Source: DATAOG01 sp963753685
GTDB taxonomy: Bacteria; Pseudomonadota; Alphaproteobacteria; Geminicoccales; Geminicoccaceae
Assembly (NCBI GenBank): GCA_963753685.1
Contig: CAVWDE010000005.1
Location: 310,001 to 374,000, forward strand
DNA length: 64,000 nucleotides
Reading direction: 5' to 3'
Shown: in pieces, positions 36,949 to 45,008 of the stretch
How positions within the stretch are numbered: the stretch's first letter is position 1
How the letters are laid out: every line of letters begins with the position of its first letter
Notes under the pieces: generated by a model
The model's input: only the letters and a program-made list of their open reading frames with translations
Database searches by the model: none
What the model was told of the DNA's origin: nothing
Made by a program: the position numbers and the translations under genes

Positions 36949-37611
36949 ATGACCAAGAGCCAAATGAGGGTTGCAGGCCTGGTGGCGGCGCTGATGATCG
37001 GCGCGGCGGGCGTGGCGACCGCCGAGGCCCACGCCGGCGACGAAGGGCCCGGCTACTACGGCATGGGGCCCGGGATGATGGGCCCCGGCTACTACGGCAT
37101 GGGCCCCGGCATGATGGGGCAAGGCTACGGGATGGGGCCGGGCATGATGGGTCCCGGCTACGGGGGCCCCGGACAGCAGCAATGGCCGATGGGCCCGGGC
37201 ATGATGGGTCCCGGGCAGCAGCAATGGCGGATGGGTCCCGGCATGATGGGTCCGGGCTACTATGGCATGGGCCCGGGGATGATGGGTCCCGGCTACAGCA
37301 TGGGTCCTGGCATGATGGGCCCGGGCTACGGCATGGGTCCCGGGATGATGGGCCCGGGCAATGGGGCGGGCCCCGGACCGCAGCCCTGGGCCGCCCCGCG
37401 CGTCACCCCCAGGATGGACCTCAGCACGGACGATGTGCGCTCGTACTTCGAGGGCCAGCTCGCCGCCGAGGGCAACAAGCGCCTCAAGGTCGGCAAGGTG
37501 CAGGCGCTCGACGACAACACCATCGAGGCGCAGATCGTGACCGTCGATGGCTCCCTGGTCGAGAGCTACAGGGTCGACCGGCACACGGGCGCGATCGCGC
37601 CCGCGGGCTGA
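36949..37611 (+). CDS. Exported Met/Gly/Pro-rich repeat protein, probable copper binder
   Basis: 220 residues. A signal peptide (VAALMIGAAGVATAEAHA) is followed from about residue 35 to 145 by some nine copies of MGPGMMGPG-type units separated by YY, YG or QQQW. Methionine pairs spaced by Gly/Pro bind Cu(I) and Ag(I) in periplasmic copper proteins. The C-terminal 70 residues form a small folded domain (DDVRSYFEGQLAAEGNKRLK, then VESYRVDRHTGAI) that resembles PepSY-like folds. GGAGGCGAGG precedes ATG 36949. It is 69 bp after the copper ATPase and probably in its operon. Overlapping antisense frames are shadows of the repeats. Confidence 0.85.
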   Translation: MTKSQMRVAGLVAALMIGAAGVATAEAHAGDEGPGYYGMGPGMMGPGYYGMGPGMMGQGYGMGPGMMGPGYGGPGQQQWPMGPGMMGPGQQQWRMGPGMMGPGYYGMGPGMMGPGYSMGPGMMGPGYGMGPGMMGPGNGAGPGPQPWAAPRVTPRMDLSTDDVRSYFEGQLAAEGNKRLKVGKVQALDDNTIEAQIVTVDGSLVESYRVDRHTGAIAPAG

Positions 37612-37622
37612 GCGGATCGCCG

Positions 37623-38201
37623 GTGTTGAGGATCGCAGCCAAGCCGCTCCGCAGCTATTCCTGGTACCTCTGGCCGTTCTTCTGGAGCCAGCGGCGGAAG
37701 TACGGCCAGGTGCTGGACGCGGCGCTGCTCTGGGCGCGCTCGCCGCGGCTGTTCCTCGGCATCGCCGCGCTCTACGGCGCGCTCGACCGCCAGCGCTCGC
37801 CACTTCCGCCGGCGCTGCGCTCGTTGCTCACCGTGCGCGTCTCGCAGCTCAACCACTGCCGCTTCTGCGTCGACCTCAACTCGGCGATCCTGCTGCGGCG
37901 CGGGGTCGACGAGGCGAAGCTCCTGGCGCTCGACGACTGGCGCGCGAGCAACCTGTTCAGCGCCGGCGAGCGGGTCGCGCTCGACTACGCCGAAGCCATG
38001 ACCCGATCCGACCTCGGGGTCGACGACGCGCTCACGGCGCGCGTCAAGGAGCACTTCGACGATGACGCGCTGATCGAGCTGACGGCCCTGATCGCGTTTC
38101 AGAACCTGTCGAGCAAGTTCAACGCCGCGCTCGGGGTGCCGCCCCAGGGCTTCTGCCGGTTGCCGCCTGCAAGCGCGCGGGCCGGGCAGACCCCCTCGTA
38201 G
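37623..38201 (+). CDS. Carboxymuconolactone decarboxylase-family (AhpD-like) protein
   Basis: 192 residues from GTG 37623 (a TTG follows directly). The family core is RSLLTVRVSQLNHCRFCVDL-NSA, where CxxC and the neighbouring His/Asp resemble AhpD peroxidases, then LDYAEAMTRSDLGVDDALTA and LTALIAFQNLSSKFNAALGV. It lies 11 bp after the Met-rich protein gene and 14 bp before the SHOCT gene, so all are probably co-transcribed with the copper ATPase. A role in peroxide or thiol stress linked to copper is inference. Second member of this family in the window. Confidence 0.85.
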   Translation: MLRIAAKPLRSYSWYLWPFFWSQRRKYGQVLDAALLWARSPRLFLGIAALYGALDRQRSPLPPALRSLLTVRVSQLNHCRFCVDLNSAILLRRGVDEAKLLALDDWRASNLFSAGERVALDYAEAMTRSDLGVDDALTARVKEHFDDDALIELTALIAFQNLSSKFNAALGVPPQGFCRLPPASARAGQTPS

Positions 38202-38215
38202 TTGGAGAGAAGGTG

Positions 38216-38572
38216 ATGAGGTACGGCTGGCGCATCGCAATCATGGTCGGCGGCATGGCGCTCAGCCTGCCCGCGATCGCGCAGGCGCAGCAGGGCATGC
38301 CCTACGGCTACGGCCCGGGCATGATGTGGGACGACGGCGGCGGCTGGTTCCACATGCTGTTCGGCTTCTTGATGATGCTCCTGTTCCTTGGCGTGATCGT
38401 CGTGCTGGTGGTGCTCGGCGTCCGCTGGCTGGGCGCTGCCGAGCACTCGCCGTTCCGCCATCCGCCAGTGCCCGGCCCGCGCAGCGCGCTCGACATCCTC
38501 AAGGAGCGGCTCGCCAAGGGCGAGATCGACGTCGCCGAGTTCGAGGAGCGCAAACGCGCCCTCGGCGACTGA
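38216..38572 (+). CDS. SHOCT-domain membrane protein
   Basis: 118 residues. An N-terminal signal-like segment (IAIMVGGMALSLPAIAQA) is followed by a Met/Gly-rich stretch (GMPYGYGPGMMWDDGGGWFH), one membrane helix (FGFLMMLLFLGVIVVLVVLG) and a C-terminal SHOCT motif (ALDILKERLAKGEIDVAEFE). SHOCT helices are short oligomerisation or anchoring motifs often found near copper-resistance genes. The Met-rich part echoes the repeat protein upstream. GGAGAGAAGG precedes ATG 38216. Converges with the outer-membrane protein gene. Confidence 0.85.
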   Translation: MRYGWRIAIMVGGMALSLPAIAQAQQGMPYGYGPGMMWDDGGGWFHMLFGFLMMLLFLGVIVVLVVLGVRWLGAAEHSPFRHPPVPGPRSALDILKERLAKGEIDVAEFEERKRALGD

Positions 38573-38605
38573 CCGCGGGTCGGCCCTGATCCGTCATCGT
38601 CCTCG

Positions 38606-39403
38606 TCAGCCGCCCCATGACAGTTCGATGTCGAACTTGAGGGTGTCGTCAGGGGTGGCGTCGGTCAGGCCGAACAGGAAGCCCCCGCCGATGCTGAGCT
38701 CGAACGGATCGAAGCTGGTCTGGTAGTAGGCGACCGGTCCGATCCGGTGGTCCTGGTCGGAGAGCCTGGGCGGATCGGTGGCGAACTTTTCGATCTCGCC
38801 GTAGGCCTCGAAGCCAACCTTCCATCCGTGCGGGGCCTTGTAGAGCGTCTGCCAGGCGTAGTCGAAGGACGTCGACGCGCTCTCCCGGTCGTCGCCGAAC
38901 TCCTGCTCGAACAGGAGGTTGGCAGTGTTGCTGAAGGGCCCGAGCCAGACCTGGACCAGGGGGCCGCCCTCCAGGCTGTGGATGTCGTCCTGAACCGAGC
39001 CTTCGTACTCGAGCGACAGGCCGAGGTTGGCGAAACAGGTGTTGGTCGGCAGCAGCTGGAACGTGTTCTCGAGCCCGATCGAGTTGACCTTCAGATTTTC
39101 GTGCTTGAGCTGCTGGAGCGTCAGCTCCAGCTCCGGCTCCCACCAGTCGGTGACGCCATAGCCGATCGACAGCTCGTGGAACTGGCGGACCTGGTCCTCG
39201 TCCTCGTCTTCGTCGCCGTGGGGAAAGCCCCACTGGACATTGCCGTGCGTTTCGAACTCGAGCTCACCCTCGTCGACCAGCGGCGACTTGATCTCGAACT
39301 CGTCGGCTTGCGCCGGCCGTGCTGCCAGAGCCATCAGGGTGACGGCGACCGTGGCCAGACCCGACGCAAAGGTGGCGCCAACGGCGCGTGAATAGCGCTC
39401 CAT
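38606..39403 (-). CDS. Predicted outer-membrane beta-barrel protein
   Basis: 265 residues. A signal peptide (ATVAVTLMALAARPAQA) precedes alternating hydrophobic/polar strands (ELSIGYGVTDWWEPELELTL, FQLLPTNTCFANLGLSLEYE, IGPVAYYQTSFDPFELSIGG-G) and ends in an aromatic/Gly-rich tail. An acidic loop (HGDEDEDEDQ) is present. The layout resembles outer-membrane proteins of unknown cargo encoded near metal or PQQ genes. It is expressed on the strand of the propeller and ABC binding protein genes, 130 bp downstream of them. Contains an intact GAACTCGA at 39254-39261. Confidence 0.75.
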   Translation of the reverse strand: MERYSRAVGATFASGLATVAVTLMALAARPAQADEFEIKSPLVDEGELEFETHGNVQWGFPHGDEDEDEDQVRQFHELSIGYGVTDWWEPELELTLQQLKHENLKVNSIGLENTFQLLPTNTCFANLGLSLEYEGSVQDDIHSLEGGPLVQVWLGPFSNTANLLFEQEFGDDRESASTSFDYAWQTLYKAPHGWKVGFEAYGEIEKFATDPPRLSDQDHRIGPVAYYQTSFDPFELSIGGGFLFGLTDATPDDTLKFDIELSWGG

Positions 39404-39533
39404 GATGAGATCCCCCCCGTTCGTTTCACGTCTTTCGGGGCCGCCCGACGCCGCCAGCCGAATCGCCCGGCTGGCGCGTCCTGGTGGCCCCGTGATGTCT
39501 GCGATCGATGTCCGGCTGGTGCCGGAAGGGCGG

Positions 39534-40508
39534 TCAGTCCTTGACCACGACGCCCCAGGGATAGCTGCCGACCTTGATCGACTTCAGGACCTTCTCGGCC
39601 GCGACGTCGATCACCGAGATGTCGTTGGAGACGCCATTGGTCGAATAGAGGAACTTCTGGTCGGGCGAGAACGCCATCTGCCAGACCCGTTGGCCGACCA
39701 GCAGGTAGTTCTTGACCTCGTAGGTCTTGGCGTCGATCACCGCGATCCGGTTGGCGGGCCCGAGTGCCACGAACGCCTTGCCGCGGTCCTTGGTGATCCG
39801 GATGCCGACCGGCTGGATCGCCTCGGCGGGCACGCCCGGGATCGCAAAGCTGATCTTGTGAATCACCTTGCGGGTCTGGTTGTCGATCACGCTGACCGTG
39901 CCGCCGACCTCGGAGCTGACCCAGACCTGGGCGCCGTCGTCGGTGAACATGGCGGCCCGCGGCCGCTGGTCGACCAGCACGTTGTCGGTGATCTTCTCCG
40001 AGGCGACGTCGATGAAATGCGCCATGTTGGTGGTCTCGGACGTGTTGACCACGGTCTTGGCATCCGGGCTGACCGCCACGCCTTCGGGCTCCACCCCGAC
40101 CGGAATCTCGGCGACCACCTGGCGGCTCGCGGTGTCGATCGCGGTGACCTGGTTGTCGTCCTCGTTGGCGCAGTAGAGCGTGCTGCCGTCCGGTGACAGC
40201 GCGATCACCTCGGGGTCCGCGCCCGAGGGCAGGGTGCCGATGACCTCGAGCTTGTCGGTGTCGATGATCTGGACGGTGTCGTCATCGCTCGCCGCGATGT
40301 AGAGGGACTTGCCGTCGGGACTGATCGCGATGCCGCGCGGCCGCTGGCCGACCTTGATCGTCTTCGTGAGCGTCAGGCTGTCGCCATCGACGACGCTGAC
40401 CGAATTGCCCTTCTCGTTGGTCACAAAGATCGTGCGCGCCTGGGCAACCGCGCCCGGCGCCAGCAGCAGGGCCGCTGCCGCGGTCATCACCCGCAGATGG
40501 GTCTGCAT
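39534..40508 (-). CDS. YVTN-type beta-propeller protein (PQQ-associated)
   Basis: 324 residues with signal peptide (VMTAAAALLLAPGAVAQA) and seven-bladed propeller repeats of the YncE type: IFVTNEKGNSVSVVDGDSLT, VGQRPRGIAISPDGKSLYIA, VEPEGVAVSPDAKTVVNTSE, AFSPDQKFLYSTNG-SNDISVI. It matches the propeller proteins found beside PQQ-dependent alcohol oxidation genes (TIGR03866-like). GAGGGGGG precedes ATG 40508. It lies 41 bp after the ABC binding protein gene, so both are one operon. No PQQ dehydrogenase or pqq biosynthesis gene is in the window. Periplasmic. Confidence 0.85.
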   Translation of the reverse strand: MQTHLRVMTAAAALLLAPGAVAQARTIFVTNEKGNSVSVVDGDSLTLTKTIKVGQRPRGIAISPDGKSLYIAASDDDTVQIIDTDKLEVIGTLPSGADPEVIALSPDGSTLYCANEDDNQVTAIDTASRQVVAEIPVGVEPEGVAVSPDAKTVVNTSETTNMAHFIDVASEKITDNVLVDQRPRAAMFTDDGAQVWVSSEVGGTVSVIDNQTRKVIHKISFAIPGVPAEAIQPVGIRITKDRGKAFVALGPANRIAVIDAKTYEVKNYLLVGQRVWQMAFSPDQKFLYSTNGVSNDISVIDVAAEKVLKSIKVGSYPWGVVVKD

Positions 40509-40549
40509 GCGATCCCCCCCTCGGTTCCCGTTTGTGCGTGAGCCGCCAT

Positions 40550-41797
40550 TCACTGCAGGCGGCAGTTGGATTCCGGCTCGTCGAAGCCGAGCGTGTCGAG
40601 CGGCGTCCGCTGGTGCAGGAAGCCCTCCTGCGGCGACACCGAGATCAGCATGCGCGGCGTCGCCAGCAGGATCGGCTGACGCATCTGCTGGTTCCAGGTG
40701 CGGAAGCTCAGGCCCTCGCCCTTGAAGGCGCCGAGCTGGAACTTGTCGCCGCGCAGATAGGCGCGCAGCACCTTGGGATCGTTGCTGCTGGTCCGGGTCA
40801 CCGCCTCGCCGATGCTGCGCACGCCGAGCCAGGCGGTGTAGTCGCGCTCGCGCATCCAGCGGTGCGCATGCGCCTCGAAGCGGTGCTGCATCTGGCTGCC
40901 GGCCCACTGCTCGTGGACCCGGCTCCAGGCGGTCGGCACCATGCCCTGAGTGCCGGCGACCGGCCGCGGGTCCCAGGTGTGGTAGGGCAGGTACTCGCCG
41001 AAAGTGTCGCTCTCGTCGGCGACCAGCAGGACGTCGTAGTCGGGCACGTTCTGGGTGAACACCCGCATCTGGTTCTGGACCTGGACGTGGCCGGTCTCGG
41101 TCGTGCGCGAGGTCGGGTTGTAGGCATAGGCGCGCTCGGCGACGATCTTGCCGTGGAACTTCTCGGCCGAGTGGCGGAGCGCCGCGGCGAAGGCGAGGTC
41201 CTCCGGCTGGGTGCCATGGACCAGGAACCAGCGGGTCCATTGCGCCCAGATCAGATACTGGATCAGGGCGTCGGCCTTCATCGCCCGGCTCGGGATCGTG
41301 TTGAACACGTTCGCCCGACAGCTGTCGGTGCGCAGGTCGTCGTCCTCGGCGCGGCCGTTGAAGATCAGGGCATCCTTGGCCGCCGGCAGATCGGCCAGCG
41401 CCAAAAGGTCAGGCTCCTTGAGGTCGGCGACGATCAGGCGGTCGCCGGCGGCGAGCTTGTCCTTGAGTGCTGCCGCGAGGTCGCCGTCCTCGGGCAGGGT
41501 CAGCTGGTCGAGATCGTAAGTCTGGCCGAGGAAGCTGCCGGTGGTCTGGTTGTCCTTGATCGCGAGCGTGGCGCCCGCGAGCCCCTCGTCGGTCAGCTGC
41601 CGGGGCTCGACCAGCGAGAGCGGCGGCAGCTTGGAGGGCTCCGCCCGGGTCACGTAGAGGATCTTGACCTGGAGGGGCGTGGCCGCACGCGCCGGCGGGG
41701 CCAGCGCGCCCGCGATCACCAGCGCGAGCAGCGCCGCCAGGCCGCGCCCGGCCCCTCTGACCCGCCCGCAGGCGGGCAGCCATCGCATCATGTCCAT
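40550..41797 (-). CDS. Periplasmic ABC-type binding protein of the PQQ-associated family
   Basis: 415 residues. A signal peptide (LLALVIAGALAPPARA) precedes a type I periplasmic binding fold: LQVKILYVTRAEPSKLPPLS, EGLAGATLAIKDNQTTGSFL, TDSCRANVFNTIPSRAMKAD, VFTQNVPDYDVLLVADESDT. This matches the TIGR03863 family (PQQ-dependent catabolism-associated ABC binding protein), which always travels with a propeller protein like the one downstream. The cognate permease and ATPase are absent from this window; the ATPase at 60080 is far away. Divergent from the sensor kinase gene across a 251-bp spacer carrying two sets of direct repeats. Confidence 0.87.
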   Translation of the reverse strand: MDMMRWLPACGRVRGAGRGLAALLALVIAGALAPPARAATPLQVKILYVTRAEPSKLPPLSLVEPRQLTDEGLAGATLAIKDNQTTGSFLGQTYDLDQLTLPEDGDLAAALKDKLAAGDRLIVADLKEPDLLALADLPAAKDALIFNGRAEDDDLRTDSCRANVFNTIPSRAMKADALIQYLIWAQWTRWFLVHGTQPEDLAFAAALRHSAEKFHGKIVAERAYAYNPTSRTTETGHVQVQNQMRVFTQNVPDYDVLLVADESDTFGEYLPYHTWDPRPVAGTQGMVPTAWSRVHEQWAGSQMQHRFEAHAHRWMRERDYTAWLGVRSIGEAVTRTSSNDPKVLRAYLRGDKFQLGAFKGEGLSFRTWNQQMRQPILLATPRMLISVSPQEGFLHQRTPLDTLGFDEPESNCRLQ

Positions 41798-41889
41798 GAG
41801 CCTCCCGTCGGACCGTCGAGGTCAGGTTCGTGGCTCCAAGCTATCCGGCACGCTCGGGATCTCAACGGCCTCATCGGATTTTAATCAAA

Positions 41890-41907
41890 TCCTCATAAAT
41901 TCCTCAT
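41890..41907. promoter_or_regulatory. 11-bp-spaced direct repeat TCCTCAT, OmpR-family box
   Basis: TCCTCAT occurs at 41890-41896 and again at 41901-41907, an 11-bp period in the AT-rich core of the divergent spacer. This is the classical spacing for a dimer of an OmpR/PhoB-type response regulator on one DNA face. A third partial CCTCAT lies near 41869. The response regulator gene starts 1.7 kb downstream, so autoregulation or control of the propeller operon is plausible. Confidence 0.6.
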
Positions 41908-41966
41908 ACCGCGCTCGCGCGCCGTGGCTTATTGTGCTCGGCGAAGACGTTGCACGAGCGAGCGGA

Positions 41967-42014
41967 ACCGTCTGATCTGTGATCGACGAACGAGCCGATA
42001 CCGTCTGATCTGTG
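41967..42014. repeat. 33-bp-spaced direct repeat ahead of the sensor kinase
   Basis: ACCGTCTGATCTGTG occurs twice without mismatch, at 41967-41981 and 42000-42014, with similar left flanks (CGAGCGGA and CGAGCCGAT). The 33-bp period is about three helical turns. The second copy ends 34 bp before the kinase start codon. It could be a binding site or a small tandem duplication in the 5' leader. Confidence 0.65.
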
Positions 42015-42048
42015 CTGCGCGGGCGCGCCGAAACCGGCTGACGAGGTC

Positions 42049-43632
42049 ATGCTCAGGACCAAGCTCGTCGTCGCCTTCCTCGGGCTCCTGGGCCCGGCCT
42101 TGATCATGGGATCGCTGCTCTACTGGGGCCCGCGGCAGATGGAGAACCGGCTGGAGCGGGCGCTGATCGCGCACCAGCAGGTGCAGGTCTATCTGGAGCT
42201 GGCCCTGGAAGCCTACCGCCACTTGCAGCAGTTGAGCTCGGGCGCCAACCGCGGCCACCCGGTGAGCGCGGCGGAGCTGGCGGCCAGCCGTCACCGCCTG
42301 ACCGACATGCTGGCCGACCTGCGTCGCCTGACCCTCGACGAATTGGAGTTCGTCGGCCAGAGCGAGCCGGCCGAGAAGGCCGAGGTGAACCGGATCGATC
42401 GCTTCGAGGCGCTGCTGAATCGCGCCTTCGCGGTCGCCGCTCAAGGCGAGAGCGAGGGCTGGACCGAGGCGCTGCGTGGCTCGATCGACGGGCTCGACCG
42501 GGAGCTCGGCGCGCTGATCAACGAGGTGGTCGACGACGAATCCGAGGAGGCCCTGAGCGCCGACCACGAGGCCCGGCTGCTGGTCCGCCACCTGACCCTG
42601 CTCGCGATCGGCGTGGTCCTGGTCTCGGCGGTCTGCGTCGTGCTCACGGCGCTGTGGGCGCGCCACCGGATTCAGGCGCCGATCGATGCCCTGATCGAGG
42701 GCACGCGGGAGATCGCGCGCGGCGGGCTCGACCACCGGGTCAGCGTGTCCGGCCAGGACGAGCTCGCGAACCTGGCGGCGAGCTTCAACTGGATGGTGGC
42801 CGAGCTGGAGCGCCGGCGCGCGGACCTCGACCACTCGCGCGCGGACCTCGAGCGCAAGGTCGAGGAGCGCACCCGGGAGCTGCAGCAGAGCAACCAGACC
42901 CTGCACCGGGTCGACCAGGCCAGGCGGCGCATGTTCGCCGACATCAGCCATGCGCTGCGCACGCCGCTCACCGTGATCCGCGGCGAGGCCGAGGTCACGC
43001 TGCGCGGACGGGACAGCCGGCTCAAGGACTATCGCGCGACCCTCGGGCGAATTGTCGACACCGCCGCCCAGCTCAACAGACTGGTCGAGGATCTGCTGCT
43101 GGTCGCGCGCTCGGAAACCGCGACGCTCGGCGCCGAGCGCGCCACCATCGTGGTCGGCCGGCTGCTCGACGAGGTCGGGGAGGACGCCAAGGCGCTGGCG
43201 GCGCCCAAGGGCATCCGCGTCAGCTGCTCGGTGCCCGCGGCCGCGATCCAGGTGCGGGGCGATGCCGACCGGCTGCGCCAGCTGCTGTTGATCCTGCTCG
43301 AGAACGCCTGCCGCTACACGCCGGCCAACGGCCAGATCGCGATCGCGCTCGAGCGCCGCCAGTCCGATGTCGTCGTCACGGTCAGCGACAGCGGGATCGG
43401 CATTCCGGCGGAAGAGCTGGACCAGGTGCAGAATCGGTTCTATCGCGGCTCGAACGCGGCCCGCATGGCGCCCCAGGGGGCCGGCCTCGGGCTGCACGTC
43501 GCGCGCTCGATCGTGGAGGCCCACGGCGGCGATCTCGAGGTCGAGAGCGAGCTTGGCCGGGGCACCTCGGTGCGCGTGCATCTGCCCCTCCTGGACCAGG
43601 CGGAAGCGGTCGATGAGCGTGCTGCTGGTTGA
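42049..43632 (+). CDS. Membrane sensor histidine kinase
   Basis: 527 residues. The first membrane helix is VVAFLGLLGPALIMGSLLYW and the second LLAIGVVLVSAVCVVLTALW, with a helical periplasmic sensor of about 150 residues between. A HAMP linker follows (RIQAPIDALIEGTREIARGG), then a coiled coil (RADLERKVEERTRELQQSNQ), a HisKA block with phospho-acceptor (FADISHALRTPLTVIRGEAE) and an HATPase domain with N box (LLILLENACRYTPANGQ) and G boxes (VSDSGIGIP, GAGLGLHVARSIVEAHGG). It overlaps the response regulator start by 20 bp. Signal unknown; location beside msrB/msrA suggests oxidative or metal stress. Confidence 0.93.
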   Translation: MLRTKLVVAFLGLLGPALIMGSLLYWGPRQMENRLERALIAHQQVQVYLELALEAYRHLQQLSSGANRGHPVSAAELAASRHRLTDMLADLRRLTLDELEFVGQSEPAEKAEVNRIDRFEALLNRAFAVAAQGESEGWTEALRGSIDGLDRELGALINEVVDDESEEALSADHEARLLVRHLTLLAIGVVLVSAVCVVLTALWARHRIQAPIDALIEGTREIARGGLDHRVSVSGQDELANLAASFNWMVAELERRRADLDHSRADLERKVEERTRELQQSNQTLHRVDQARRRMFADISHALRTPLTVIRGEAEVTLRGRDSRLKDYRATLGRIVDTAAQLNRLVEDLLLVARSETATLGAERATIVVGRLLDEVGEDAKALAAPKGIRVSCSVPAAAIQVRGDADRLRQLLLILLENACRYTPANGQIAIALERRQSDVVVTVSDSGIGIPAEELDQVQNRFYRGSNAARMAPQGAGLGLHVARSIVEAHGGDLEVESELGRGTSVRVHLPLLDQAEAVDERAAG

Positions 43633-44290
43633 GGACGACGAGCGGATCATCGAGTTCGTCCGGCGCGGGCTCGAGGCCGAGGGCCACCGGGTCGACGTCG
43701 CGCGCGGCGGTCGCGAGGCGCTGCGGCTCGCCCAGGCGAGCGACTGCGGGGTGATCATCCTCGACCTGTTGCTGCCCGACCTCGACGGCCGCGAGGTCTG
43801 CCGGCAGCTGCGCGCGGCCAGGCTCGCCACACCGATCCTGATGCTGACCGCGCTCGACACCCTCGAGGACAAGGTCCAGGGGTTGCGCATCGGGGCCGAC
43901 GACTACCTGGCCAAGCCGTTCGCCTTCGAGGAGCTGCTGGCGCGCGTCCAGGCGCTCGCCCGGCGCGGCAACGGCTGGTCGCCGGAGGCGCCCGAGCTGC
44001 GCGTCGGCGATCTGATCCTCAACCGCGAGACCCGCGAGGTCCGGCGCGGCGACCGGCCGGTCGAGCTGACGCCACGCGAGTTCGCGCTGCTCGAGTACCT
44101 GATGCGCTCGGCCGGCAAGGTCGTGAGCCGGGCGCTCATCCTGGAAAAGGTCTGGGGCTGCTCGAGGCACCCGCTGACCAACGTGGTCGAGGTCTATATC
44201 CGCCAGCTGCGCCGCAAGATCGACCGCGACCCTGCCGCGCCCCTGATCCAGACCGTGCGCGGCTTCGGCTACAAGCTGCGGGAGTTCTGA
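43613..44290 (+). CDS. OmpR-family response regulator
   Basis: 225 residues. The receiver domain has VLLVEDDERI, the phospho-acceptor Asp in VIILDLLLPDLDGREV, the conserved Thr in ILMLTAL and Lys in YLAKPFAFEEL. The C-terminal winged helix (VELTPREFALLEYLMRSAGK, then NVVEVYIRQLRRKIDRDPAA-PLIQTVRGFGYKL) is of the OmpR/PhoB type. It overlaps the sensor kinase end by 20 bp and is its evident partner. The 11-bp direct repeats at 41890-41907 have the spacing such dimers prefer. Confidence 0.94.
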   Translation: MSVLLVEDDERIIEFVRRGLEAEGHRVDVARGGREALRLAQASDCGVIILDLLLPDLDGREVCRQLRAARLATPILMLTALDTLEDKVQGLRIGADDYLAKPFAFEELLARVQALARRGNGWSPEAPELRVGDLILNRETREVRRGDRPVELTPREFALLEYLMRSAGKVVSRALILEKVWGCSRHPLTNVVEVYIRQLRRKIDRDPAAPLIQTVRGFGYKLREF

Positions 44291-44489
44291 TCCGGAGCTC
44301 CCTGCCGCGCAAGACGTCTCGCCCGACTGTGAAAATGCGCTAGTTTAACGGCGCGAGGTGGCAGATCCCTCACGAGCTGTCCACGCGATGGTGAACGGCG
44401 GTGTGCTCGCATTGGCGGCGGGGCGTTCCCACGTTCGGGATCGCGGGCGGCGCCGGACAGGCGGCCCGGCAGATGACGGGAGCCAGAAG

Positions 44490-45008
44490 ATGCTTGCACG
44501 ACGTCAGTTCGCGATCGCGGCGGCGGCGACCGCCTTCACGGGAGCAGGTCTCATGCGCTGGTTTGGACAGGATGCCCACGCCGAAGATCAGGGCCAGTTC
44601 GAGGTCACCCACACCGACGAGGAGTGGCAGAAGCTGCTCACCCCCGAGCAGTACTACGTGCTCCGCCAGCACGGCACCGAGCGCGCCGGCACCAGCCCCT
44701 TGAACCACGAGACGCGCGCCGGCACGTTCGTGTGCGCCGGCTGCGATCTGCCCGTGTACTCGTCGGAGACCAAGTTCGACAGCGGCACCGGCTGGCCGAG
44801 CTTCTGGGCGCCGCTCGACAACGCCATCCAGACCTCGGAGGACAAGAGCCTGTTCTTCACCCGCACCGAGGTCCACTGCCGGCGCTGCGGCGGCCATCTG
44901 GGCCACGTATTCGAGGACGGCCCGCCGCCCACGGGCCTGCGCTACTGCATGAACGGCGTGGCGATGAAGTTCGAGCCGGCCGGTACCAAGACGCCGGGGA
45001 ACGCGTGA
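44490..45008 (+). CDS. msrB: Exported peptide-methionine (R)-S-oxide reductase
   Basis: 172 residues from ATG 44490. A twin-arginine-like signal (MLARRQFAIAAAATAFTGAG) suggests export. The MsrB fold shows LTPEQYYVLRQHGTERAGTS, the zinc CxxC pairs (FVCAGCDLP and VHCRRCGGHLGHVF), the FDSGTGWPSFW block, and the catalytic Cys in LRYCMNGVAMKF; the usual C-I-N-S is C-M-N-G here. It repairs the R epimer of methionine sulfoxide. The stop overlaps the msrA start (TGATG), so both are translated together. Confidence 0.92.
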   Translation: MLARRQFAIAAAATAFTGAGLMRWFGQDAHAEDQGQFEVTHTDEEWQKLLTPEQYYVLRQHGTERAGTSPLNHETRAGTFVCAGCDLPVYSSETKFDSGTGWPSFWAPLDNAIQTSEDKSLFFTRTEVHCRRCGGHLGHVFEDGPPPTGLRYCMNGVAMKFEPAGTKTPGNA

